Below the pieces are notes generated by a model. The model saw only the letters and a program-made list of their open reading frames with translations, ran no database searches and was not told the DNA's origin. Positions 54,651 through 62,567 of a stretch of DNA of 64,000 nt are shown here, piece after piece. Made by a program: the position numbers and the translations under genes. Every line of letters starts with the position of its first letter. Within the stretch, counting starts at the first letter, position 1. The stretch is taken from NCBI RefSeq assembly GCF_019443125.1, contig NZ_JAHYXK010000018.1:1-64000 (forward strand), written 5' to 3'. Source of the stretch: Pontibacter aydingkolensis (lineage in GTDB: Bacteria > Bacteroidota > Bacteroidia > Cytophagales > Hymenobacteraceae).

Positions 54651-55546
54651 GCAGGATACTATTTGCCTTACCCGGAAACGAAGTGCTCACAGCGTCACTT
54701 GCAACTATACTTCAGGCCCAAGTTGGAGAGACAGCTATAAGACGATTCCCGGATGGGGAAAGCTATGTACGCATACTTTCGGACGTACACCAGAAACAGG
54801 TTATACTTGTCTGCACCCTTCACCAGCCTGATGCCAAGCTACTGCCTTTATACTTTCTTGCCAGAACGGCCCGTGAGCTGGGCGCTGCCAGTGTTTGCCT
54901 TGTTGCCCCATACCTTGCTTACATGCGCCAGGATATACAGTTCAATCCGGGAGAGGCGGTTACTTCCAGGTATTTTGCAGACCTCATTTCCGGCACAGCA
55001 AATAGTCTGATAACGATAGACCCGCACCTGCACCGCTTCCACCACATGGAGGAACTTTATACTATACCGGCCATGGCGCTGCATGTCGCTCCACCGCTGG
55101 CCAACTGGGTTAAAAGTAATATAGAGAAACCTTTGCTCATAGGTCCCGATGAAGAAAGTATGCAATGGGTGAAAGAGGTCGCCACCCTGGCCAATGCGTC
55201 GTACTTAATACTTAACAAAACAAGGCAGGGCGACAGAGAAGTACAGGTAACGCAGCCAGAAATGGCGGGATACCCGGATTATACCCCTGTACTTGTAGAT
55301 GATATTATATCCACGGCACGAACCATGATAGAAACGATACAGCAGTTAAAAAGGCTTAGCTCTATACCGCCTGTGTGCATAGGTGTACACGCTGTTTTCG
55401 CGGAAGGAGCCTACGAAGCCCTGCTACAGGCCGGAGCAGCGCAGGTAGTTACCTGCAATACCATTCCACATGTGTCAAACGGGATTAAAGTTGATGAATT
55501 GTTGGCTGAGGCGATACAAGCAACCGTTTCGCAACGAAAAGTATAA
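54647..55546 (+). CDS. ribose-phosphate pyrophosphokinase (PRPP synthase), archaeal-like short form
   Basis: 299 residues, shorter than the about 310-320 of the main bacterial enzyme. It should transfer pyrophosphate from ATP to ribose 5-phosphate, giving PRPP and AMP. The conserved regions are recognisable: FPDGESYVRI, QDIQFNPGEAVTSRYFADLI, DPHLHR, the flexible-loop-like LNKTRQGDREVQV and the PRPP loop VDDIISTARTM at 217-227. The sequence resembles archaeal-type and proteobacterial paralogues found beside the same phosphorylase. A housekeeping copy probably exists elsewhere in the genome. The ATG overlaps the phosphorylase stop (ATGA at 54647-54650), so the three genes are translated as a unit. 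Confidence 0.85.
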   Translation: MSRILFALPGNEVLTASLATILQAQVGETAIRRFPDGESYVRILSDVHQKQVILVCTLHQPDAKLLPLYFLARTARELGAASVCLVAPYLAYMRQDIQFNPGEAVTSRYFADLISGTANSLITIDPHLHRFHHMEELYTIPAMALHVAPPLANWVKSNIEKPLLIGPDEESMQWVKEVATLANASYLILNKTRQGDREVQVTQPEMAGYPDYTPVLVDDIISTARTMIETIQQLKRLSSIPPVCIGVHAVFAEGAYEALLQAGAAQVVTCNTIPHVSNGIKVDELLAEAIQATVSQRKV

Positions 55547-55585
55547 ATACACCAATTTTAAATCAGCATTGCGTAACTAATCAGT

Positions 55586-55711
55586 GCCCTCGCTCGCCTC
55601 TGGCGAGTGTGAGCTATCCCTAGGCATCTGGCCGCCGATAAATATATTCCTGTAGTACAATGTGGCGTCCCGCCACCTGATACCGCACACTCGCCAGAGG
55701 CGAGCAAGGGC
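55586..55711. repeat. 126-bp inverted repeat element with nested hairpins
   Basis: The 26-bp ends (55586-55611 and 55686-55711) are inverted copies with one mismatch. Each end itself contains a perfect hairpin with arms CTCGCC and GGCGAG around TCT or AGA. Between them lies another perfect hairpin (55662-55676), arms GTGGCG and CGCCAC around TCC. It fills the gap between the convergent PRPP synthase and ppsA genes, and could act as a terminator or be a non-autonomous mobile element. No ORF. Confidence 0.75.
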
Positions 55712-55753
55712 TGTTTTAAAGTAAAGTATAAGTATAGAAATGGCATGTAAACA

Positions 55754-58171
55754 TCAGGAATAGACTGTAACACCTGACGCTTTCTCTGCCTGCAGCATGT
55801 TTTCAAGTCCTTTAAAAAAGGCGTCTGGATTAAAAGAGATGCTGTTGATGCCGTTCTCTACCAGGAAAGACGCATACTTTGGATAGTCGCTGGGAGCCTG
55901 GCCGCAGAGTCCAACTTTAGTGCCGGATTTCTTTGCTTTCTCAAGCGTCATCACGATCAGTTGCTGCACTGCCGGGTCGAATGGCGAAAAGATATCGCTT
56001 AGCAAACCTGAGTCCCGGTCTGCGCCCAGGCTAAGTTGCGTCAGGTCGTTGGAGCCGATCGAGAAACCATCGAATACTTCTGCAAACTCTTCAGCCAGCA
56101 ATGCATTACTTGGTATCTCTACCATTACGTATACTTCCAGTCCGTTATCACCCCGCTTTAAACCATACTCTTCCATTAAACTGATCACTTTTTTACCCTC
56201 GTCTACTGTTCTGCAGAAAGGGATCATCAGCTTTACATTGGTCAGGCCCATTTTTTCACGCACTTTCTTCATAGCGCGGCATTCCAGTTCAAAACCTTCC
56301 TGGTACAATGGATGATAGTAACGGGACGCGCCACGCAATCCGATCATGGGGTTAGATTCCTCCGGTTCAAACTGCCGGCCTCCTATCAGGTTCGCATATT
56401 CATTCGATTTAAAGTCACTCATGCGCACGATCACATCCTTGGGGTAAAATGCAGCTGCGATGATACCAGTTGCCTCTGCCAGCTTATCTACAAAATAGTC
56501 TTCTTTGTTGGAGAAATGATGCGTGAGTTGCTCTATCTTTTCCCTTGCGTCCTTATCCTCTACCTTCTCAAAATGTTTCAGCGCCATGGGGTGTATCTGT
56601 ATCGAGTTATTAATGATAAACTCCATCCGCATCAGCCCCACTCCATCGTTTGGCAGGAAAGAATATTTGAAGGCCTGCTCCGGATCGCCAAGTATAAGCA
56701 TGGCTTTGGTCTGAGGGGTACCCAGTTTGCTCATGTCCGTCTTTTTTTCGTCCCACTCCAATACTCCCTCGTACACATAGCCGGTTTCCCCTCCTGCCGT
56801 TGATACGGTAACCTGGTGCCCGTCCTGTATAGTTTGCGTGGCATTTTCGGTACCAAGTACGGCAACAGCTCCCACTTCGCGGGCTACAATGGCGGCATGG
56901 CTGGTGCGGCCACCCTGTTCTGTGATAATAGCGATAGCTTTTTTCAGGATTGGGTCCCAGTCGGGATCGGTTTTACGGGTAACGAGCACCTCTCCTTCCT
57001 GCAGCTTGTCAATTTCTTTAGGTGAGTTGAGTATGCGGGCCACACCGGTTACAATGCGGTTACTGAGACCTATGCCCGAGCAAAGTACTTTACCTTCTTC
57101 CTGTAAAGTATACTCCGTAAAAAATGCCTGGTCTTTATGTTGGCTTTGCACTGTTTCCGGCCTGGCCTGCACTATAAACAGCTTTCCGGTTATACCATCC
57201 TTTGCCCATTCTACATCCATGGGTTGTTTGTAATGTTCTTCAATCCTTTTGCCCCACTTTGCGAGCTGAATTACTTCGTCATCCTGCAGCACAAACACTT
57301 CCTGCTTATCAGGTTCTGTATCCAGGTTTATGATGGCATCTGTTGGTAATTGCAACTCTCCCTCTTTCTTTTCAGCATATACCATGGTTTTGGCCTTGCT
57401 GCCAAGCTTGCGGGAGATGATGGGCTGCGCTGCTTTATCCAGCATTGGCTTAAAAACCACGAACTCATCGGTATTAACTGAGCCCTGTACAATGTTCTCA
57501 CCTAGCCCCCAGGAGCCTGAGATTACGACCACATTTTCGAAACCGGTATCCGGGTCCAGGGTAAACATCACCCCTGAGCAGGCCCTATCAGACCTTACCA
57601 TCGTTTGCACTCCTACAGATAAAGCCACCTGCATGTGCTCAAATCCATTGTCTACTCTATACTTGATGGCTCTGTTCGTGAAAAGTGATGCGTAGCTGTG
57701 GTGGCAGGCTTTGTAAAGGTTATTCAGGCCGCTTACGTTCAGGTAAGTTTCCAGCTGACCTGCAAAACTGGCGGTGGGCAGGTCTTCGGCAGTGGCGCTG
57801 CTTCGTACGGCCAGTGATACCTCATCGCCATATTCCTTTTTAAGGTAATTGTATCCGGTTTCGATTTCCTTTCTTATCTCCTCCGGAAATCTGGCAGAAA
57901 GTATAATATCCCTTGCCTTCTCACCTACTTCGTTTAGATTATTAAATTGTTTTGTATCGAGGCTGTCAAGTATAGATGTCAGCTGCTCCTTCAGGTTGTT
58001 CTGCTCCAGGAAGTACCAGTAGGCTTCCGAGGTAGTCGCATAACCATCCGGCACCTGTATGCCTTCCGGGTTAAGCTGGTTATACATTTCGCCCAGCGAT
58101 GCATTCTTTCCGCCCACTTTGCTCAGGTCGTTGTAACTAATATCTTTAAACAGCTTAATGTAGTTTGCCAT
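55754..58171 (-). CDS. ppsA: phosphoenolpyruvate synthase PpsA
   Basis: 805 residues, full length. It converts pyruvate and ATP to phosphoenolpyruvate, AMP and phosphate for gluconeogenesis. The ATP-grasp domain (about 1-340) opens with VGGKNASLGEMYNQL and includes SSATAEDLPTASFAGQLETYLNV. The swivelling phosphohistidine domain has His in TEQGGRTSHAAIVAREVGAVAV (about 415-436), and the TIM-barrel PEP-binding domain has GLRGASRYY, FSIGSNDLTQLSLGADRDS and GLCGQAPSDYPKYASFLVENGI. The start ATG 58171 gives MANYIKLFKDISYND, typical of the family. It is convergent with the PRPP synthase operon across the 126-bp inverted repeat. Confidence 0.96.
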   Translation of the reverse strand: MANYIKLFKDISYNDLSKVGGKNASLGEMYNQLNPEGIQVPDGYATTSEAYWYFLEQNNLKEQLTSILDSLDTKQFNNLNEVGEKARDIILSARFPEEIRKEIETGYNYLKKEYGDEVSLAVRSSATAEDLPTASFAGQLETYLNVSGLNNLYKACHHSYASLFTNRAIKYRVDNGFEHMQVALSVGVQTMVRSDRACSGVMFTLDPDTGFENVVVISGSWGLGENIVQGSVNTDEFVVFKPMLDKAAQPIISRKLGSKAKTMVYAEKKEGELQLPTDAIINLDTEPDKQEVFVLQDDEVIQLAKWGKRIEEHYKQPMDVEWAKDGITGKLFIVQARPETVQSQHKDQAFFTEYTLQEEGKVLCSGIGLSNRIVTGVARILNSPKEIDKLQEGEVLVTRKTDPDWDPILKKAIAIITEQGGRTSHAAIVAREVGAVAVLGTENATQTIQDGHQVTVSTAGGETGYVYEGVLEWDEKKTDMSKLGTPQTKAMLILGDPEQAFKYSFLPNDGVGLMRMEFIINNSIQIHPMALKHFEKVEDKDAREKIEQLTHHFSNKEDYFVDKLAEATGIIAAAFYPKDVIVRMSDFKSNEYANLIGGRQFEPEESNPMIGLRGASRYYHPLYQEGFELECRAMKKVREKMGLTNVKLMIPFCRTVDEGKKVISLMEEYGLKRGDNGLEVYVMVEIPSNALLAEEFAEVFDGFSIGSNDLTQLSLGADRDSGLLSDIFSPFDPAVQQLIVMTLEKAKKSGTKVGLCGQAPSDYPKYASFLVENGINSISFNPDAFFKGLENMLQAEKASGVTVYS

Positions 58172-58473
58172 GTGTAAAATCTTAAAAAGGTAGTATGGAC
58201 ATATTTAAAGGAAGGGTGAAAAGAGGAAATACTCAGCACACCTGTAAATAAGCGCAAAGTATGGAGTTGCAGTACATATAGAGCTCAAGTACTACACTTA
58301 GATGTAGCTTTACTTGATTTACATATTTTAATAACGGATATAACCTTAACCAGTTACCAATCTTATCAAGCCAGTTTAACAACAACATCTCCCTAAAGCA
58401 AAGCGGCCACACAGTTTCCTGCATGGCCTCTTGAAGTATAGATGCTTAATCTTAAAGCGATTTATGCCTTTGC

Positions 58474-58495
58474 TGCTCGCTTATTAAAGCGAGCA
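58474..58495 (-). terminator. hairpin directly after the DUF2911 gene
   Basis: Perfect 9-bp arms TGCTCGCTT and AAGCGAGCA around ATTA, immediately beyond the stop codon. It lacks a T run on the minus strand, so termination is uncertain. The rest of 58172-58495 is AT-rich without a gene and serves as the ppsA upstream region. Confidence 0.4.
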
Positions 58496-59125
58496 TTATA
58501 CTGTTACCGGAACAGTTATTTTAAGCTTATCCCAGCTGATAACTATAGCGCCTTCATTGTTGCCTTCAGACACTATCTCGTAACGCAGACGCTCCTGCGG
58601 TTGCGCTACTATTTCTGGCTTTACTGTAATGCGTAGCACATCGTCTTTCTCGGAATAATTATCAGCTAAATGTTGCTCCCAGTTTTTGTTGATGATGATG
58701 GTCCACTCCTGCTCTCCCGGAATCGTGAAAAGGGCATATTTTCCGGCAGGCAAAGGCTTGCCATCAACCATAATATCCTTATCGGTTGTAAAGCTGGTAG
58801 CAGAGTGAGCGCCGGTTACCCAAACCTGGTTATAGGCTACAAGCCCACCCCAGATCATACGTCCGCGCACAGCTGGTGAGTGGTAATTTATCATCAGGTG
58901 CGCATTCCCTATCTGCCCGTGCGCTTCTGCTTTCAGACTGCCTTTCAAGGTATCTGGCTCCGGCTGTGCCCCGATAATGGTGGCACCCTCACTTAGTTCA
59001 GGCGTGTGCGCAGCATGGCTGTTTTCCTCAATAGGAGTTTCCTGCTCCTGGGCCGGCTGGGTGCAACAAGTAAGGGTAGCGCAAAGAATCAGCGCTGACG
59101 CGATATTCGTAAAGGTGGTGTTCAT
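58496..59125 (-). CDS. DUF2911 family lipoprotein
   Basis: 209 residues. The N-terminus ends in a lipobox (CATLTCCTQP, Cys near 20-21), giving a membrane-attached periplasmic or surface protein. The DUF2911 domain (about 65-205) is marked by INYHSPAVRGRMIWGGLVAYNQVWVTGAHSATSFT, the GKPLPAGKYALFTIPGEQEWTIIINKNW stretch and a C-terminal VISWDKLKITVPV strand. The family is widespread in Bacteroidota with no known activity. It is transcribed alone, and a hairpin sits on its stop codon. Confidence 0.88.
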   Translation of the reverse strand: MNTTFTNIASALILCATLTCCTQPAQEQETPIEENSHAAHTPELSEGATIIGAQPEPDTLKGSLKAEAHGQIGNAHLMINYHSPAVRGRMIWGGLVAYNQVWVTGAHSATSFTTDKDIMVDGKPLPAGKYALFTIPGEQEWTIIINKNWEQHLADNYSEKDDVLRITVKPEIVAQPQERLRYEIVSEGNNEGAIVISWDKLKITVPVTV

Positions 59126-59284
59126 GGTGTATAAATGTAGAAATGTTCGACAAACTGTAGTTTATACTTTAGTTTTTGCCAAAGCTACAAAATTATCTCC
59201 TACAAGGTTAAGGTTAGTAAAACTGGAAGGCTTGGTAAAAACCAATTGTTTAGCAGATTCACTTATGACGTGCAAAATATACTT

Positions 59285-60622
59285 TTAGCCTTTGTCCCGC
59301 GCCTCATTTTCCTTCCCCCGCTGCTTGTTGATCATATCCACCACCAGCCCTGACCAGGTAAAGTCTTCTGCCCCGTGGCCTTCGCCGGTAAACGGGTTAT
59401 AGTACTCCCTAAAACCGCTCCTGCTGATGAGTTGCTTTATACTTTGTAACAGGTTGGCGGCTTCTTCTGTGTAATCTTTTTCCAAGAGATGCGCCTGCAT
59501 GAACCAGTTAAAAACCACCCAGGTAGGGCCACGCCAAATATAGATCGATTCATCAGGATTAAAAGCAGGTTCATCTTTGGCAAGCGAGGGAACAGGAAAA
59601 GACACATGAAAGCCGTCCTGATGCAGCAGATGCCGTTCCAGCACCTGTGTGCATACTTCCTTCGGTACACTTTTGAGCACTACCGGAAAAAAGATGGTTC
59701 CTGTACGCACTTTAAGCTTTCTGTAGTGATGGCCATACAGGTCATAGAAGGCTGCATCCTGCTCATCGTACATGTGTTGCATGATGCTCTTTTCAGTTAC
59801 ACTTGCCTGTTTCCTGAAATGGTGCTCCTCCTCATCAACAGCTATACCGCACAGTTCTGCCAGTGCCACCAGGTTTTGCGCGTAAATCGTATTAAACCCT
59901 ACATCCTTTACAATAAACCTGTCGCTTTTATAGATCTCTGGCAGGTTGTAGTTCTTAAAAAAATTGAAAGCATCCACCTGCAGCACCTTCCAGAAAAGTA
60001 GCGGACCGCCTTTTCCTTCATAGCCAAGCACCGGATCGTAGCTGGCTTTCCAGTCCATACCCGACTCGAAGGGTGAGATGATCGAAAGCAGTCCCTCTCC
60101 CTCAAAGTCACGGTTTTGCGACAGCCATTTATAGTACCTCTTTAATTTGGGTAACATCTCCTTTACAAAAGCGATGTCCTTGTCAGCTTTGTAAACACAT
60201 AAAACCGCCTGCGCGGCAAGAGGCGGCTGCACCAGTGCCGACATGTGCGGCTTGTACAGATGCAGAACGTCTACAGGTCTCAATTGAAGCAGGTCGGTTG
60301 ACCGGCCCGGCCAAAGGCGTTTCCAGTAGTGCATGTGCCCTACAAAACCATTGTGGCGCTGCATGGCAAACAAGCTCCGTAGGTGTTTTTTAGCCATGTC
60401 CACTTCACTAAGTGCTACAAGCGTGAACACATGGAAACAGGTATCCCAGAAGTACTGGAAAGGGTACGTTTCCTGAGATGGCTTGGTAAAGTGGTAGTTA
60501 AAGCCTGTGTGCTCACCGCTAATCATGTTGCGGTGCAGCAAATCCCGCACCCGCTTCTTTAGCTCCTCATCAGAAAGCATCCCCTGCTCACGCTGCTCAT
60601 TTAACTCACTTGATGTACTCAT
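59285..60622 (-). CDS. GH63/MGH-like alpha/alpha-barrel glycoside hydrolase
   Basis: 445 residues from ATG 60622 (MSTSSELNEQ); the frame continues upstream into the previous gene. It is an alpha/alpha-barrel hydrolase of the GH63 or mannosylglycerate-hydrolase type. The first catalytic-site motif is FQYFWDTCFHVFTLVALSE (the Asp of WDT is the likely general acid), followed by GHMHYW, ISPFESGMDWKASYDPVLG, and the terminal substrate-site block YIWRGPTWVVFNWFMQ and EYYNPFTGEGHGAEDFTWSGLVVDMI, which holds the second acidic residue. No signal peptide, so cytoplasmic. Substrates of this group include glucosylglycerate, mannosylglycerate and trehalose-like compounds. The start lies 17 bp inside the end of the SPW/VKOR gene, suggesting translational coupling. 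Confidence 0.85.
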   Translation of the reverse strand: MSTSSELNEQREQGMLSDEELKKRVRDLLHRNMISGEHTGFNYHFTKPSQETYPFQYFWDTCFHVFTLVALSEVDMAKKHLRSLFAMQRHNGFVGHMHYWKRLWPGRSTDLLQLRPVDVLHLYKPHMSALVQPPLAAQAVLCVYKADKDIAFVKEMLPKLKRYYKWLSQNRDFEGEGLLSIISPFESGMDWKASYDPVLGYEGKGGPLLFWKVLQVDAFNFFKNYNLPEIYKSDRFIVKDVGFNTIYAQNLVALAELCGIAVDEEEHHFRKQASVTEKSIMQHMYDEQDAAFYDLYGHHYRKLKVRTGTIFFPVVLKSVPKEVCTQVLERHLLHQDGFHVSFPVPSLAKDEPAFNPDESIYIWRGPTWVVFNWFMQAHLLEKDYTEEAANLLQSIKQLISRSGFREYYNPFTGEGHGAEDFTWSGLVVDMINKQRGKENEARDKG

Positions 60623-62177
60623 CCCAGCCTGCGTAATTCTGTGTTTTAGGGCCAAGCGGGAAGGCCAGTGCCGCCACAGCCAGTCCAAGTATAAGAGCCG
60701 TAATGTTCAAGACAGTTGGCCCGTCCAGAAACCATGGAGCCACAACAGCCACTAACCCGAGAAGTATGTTCAGGTAACGACCAATGCGCAACGGCTCCCC
60801 CATACAAATAACCGACACCACCACTACCAGCGAACCAGTAAGGTGCAGCACATCGGCCACTGTATCCTGAATAGGCACACCAAACACACCCGGTGCAAAT
60901 ACCATGGCCACGCCAAGCAGCATTGATACCGTCAGCGTCCACGGGAAACTCATGCCCCAGATAGAAGAGGCGTATACTTTGCCAGGTTCCTGCGGAAACT
61001 TCATCAGTTCCGGTGCATGCTCATCTTTCTCCCCACCTTCTATAGTACCGCCTTTCCAAAACAGCTTCCAGAAGCCTTCGCCCTTCTTCATTTTCTTTTT
61101 AACGAACTGGATCATGGCGATCACCTCGTCCACTTCTAACGGAATCATAGGCAGCATAATGGCTGCGGCTAAAAGACAGAAAGTACACCAGGCGCCTACC
61201 ATTACCGGCTGCGAAATCACCAGGAAGATATGTACCAAACCCAGCGGAATAACAAGTATACCGAATACGGCTACCATCCAAGGCATGGTGCGCCAACGGG
61301 CAGGGCTACCCATCCAACCCATCAGGAACTCAAAGGTATAGGCAATGGCCCCTAAGCCGGCATCAGAAATCGGCAGCGAGTGAGACATATTCGAATTCAG
61401 TACCTGCTGGCTCTGATTTCCAAAAAACGGATCCCACATGGAATCAATATATCCCAACTGAAAGGCGGCCAGGTAACGTGAAACGATCCAGCCCACAAAA
61501 CCAAGCACCATCATGATCCAGCGTTGTGGCCAACTGCTGGGGTTATAGCTCCAGCCCGGGGGCACCTTCGGCCCCATCTTCATGTACATGATCATGTTCG
61601 GCATACCCGGTATAAGTATGGTCAGCGCAATAATCAGGGCACCTAACATCGTGTCATTAAGGTATGCCACGGCAGATGGCGACCAGAAAAGTATAGGTGC
61701 CATGGTGAGCCAGATACCTACAAAGCAGCAGATCCAGAGGCTGACAGGGCGGTTGGGCGTAAGGCCGCGCCATCCGAAAAAGATGAGTAATGCTCCGCTA
61801 ATAATGTCGCTCCACTTCATGAAGGCAATGCGCTGCTCCAGCGATAACCACACCGAACGGCCGCCGGAAGGCTGCACCGTGCCAATGCTATAGTCAAAGG
61901 TAAGCGGTGAGAAAAGTACCCAACACCCAAGTATGATGATCATCCAGTACACCCAGAGTGTTTGCATATGGTGCATGTGCAGCATCTTTTCACGCATCTC
62001 CGGGTCCATTTTCATGTCATGGCCTTCTTCGTCATTATGGTCATCACCATCATGCATTTTTTTGTTGTGGTCGCGCATCTGCTTCTCCGCCATAGGCCGG
62101 GTTACACCACGCATACCCATACCGCCTCCCTGATTATGCTGGTCGCCGGTGCTATGCTCTTGCTGATCTTTTTCCAT
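60606..62177 (-). CDS. His/Met-rich SPW-repeat membrane protein with VKOR-like CxxC
   Basis: 523 residues and about 12 hydrophobic helices. The first 75 residues are soluble and rich in His, Met and acidic residues (HNDEEGHDMKMDPEMREKML), as in copper-binding tails. Two SPW-type repeats follow (GCWVLFSPLTFDYS and FWSPSAVAYLND with MKWSDIISGALLI between them), a central region (about 280-370) has PVMVGAWCTFCLLAAAIMLPMIPLEVDE with a VKOR-like WCxxC, and a last SPW-like pair occupies the C-terminus. VKOR proteins reduce quinone while oxidising thiols; only the CxxC of that family is evident, so redox activity is uncertain. Next to a multicopper oxidase, a role in copper handling is likely. Confidence 0.75.
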   Translation of the reverse strand: MEKDQQEHSTGDQHNQGGGMGMRGVTRPMAEKQMRDHNKKMHDGDDHNDEEGHDMKMDPEMREKMLHMHHMQTLWVYWMIIILGCWVLFSPLTFDYSIGTVQPSGGRSVWLSLEQRIAFMKWSDIISGALLIFFGWRGLTPNRPVSLWICCFVGIWLTMAPILFWSPSAVAYLNDTMLGALIIALTILIPGMPNMIMYMKMGPKVPPGWSYNPSSWPQRWIMMVLGFVGWIVSRYLAAFQLGYIDSMWDPFFGNQSQQVLNSNMSHSLPISDAGLGAIAYTFEFLMGWMGSPARWRTMPWMVAVFGILVIPLGLVHIFLVISQPVMVGAWCTFCLLAAAIMLPMIPLEVDEVIAMIQFVKKKMKKGEGFWKLFWKGGTIEGGEKDEHAPELMKFPQEPGKVYASSIWGMSFPWTLTVSMLLGVAMVFAPGVFGVPIQDTVADVLHLTGSLVVVVSVICMGEPLRIGRYLNILLGLVAVVAPWFLDGPTVLNITALILGLAVAALAFPLGPKTQNYAGWDEYIK

Positions 62178-62567
62178 AGTTATAAGTAGGTTTATACAGC
62201 AAATTGTAATCTAAAAGTGAGGGAGAGTTTCTGGGAGTTTAAAATCATACAGGACTTCCCTATAATTGTAGGTTTACCATCAACCAGCAGTATTAGTTTT
62301 ATAAAATTACTGCAATTGATATTCCTTGAATACATATTTAGACACAGATTACACACTAATAGTCAATCAGTTACAACACTTGCCACTTGTGAAAATAAGC
62401 TAAGGATGTTCTTACAGTAAGGCCTTACCAGTTAAAAAACTAAAACAGCAGATTTCACCCTACTTTCCTTTTTCCATTTTACTGATTTTATAATTCCAAA
62501 TTCGAAGCTGACAATTACTGTTCGCTCCACTTTAATAAATATAAGTTTAATTATGAGCTAACACATT
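62178..62567. other. spacer between multicopper oxidase and SPW/VKOR genes
   Basis: About 390 bp, AT-rich, with both flanking genes on the minus strand. It should hold the promoter of the SPW/VKOR gene and the end of the oxidase transcript. I see no clear hairpin, palindrome for a metal regulator, or gene. Confidence 0.35.

Noticed and set aside
53139-55546. Archaeal AMP-RuBisCO pathway
   Set aside because: The AMP phosphorylase-like gene is present, but no ribose 1,5-bisphosphate isomerase or RuBisCO gene is in the window.
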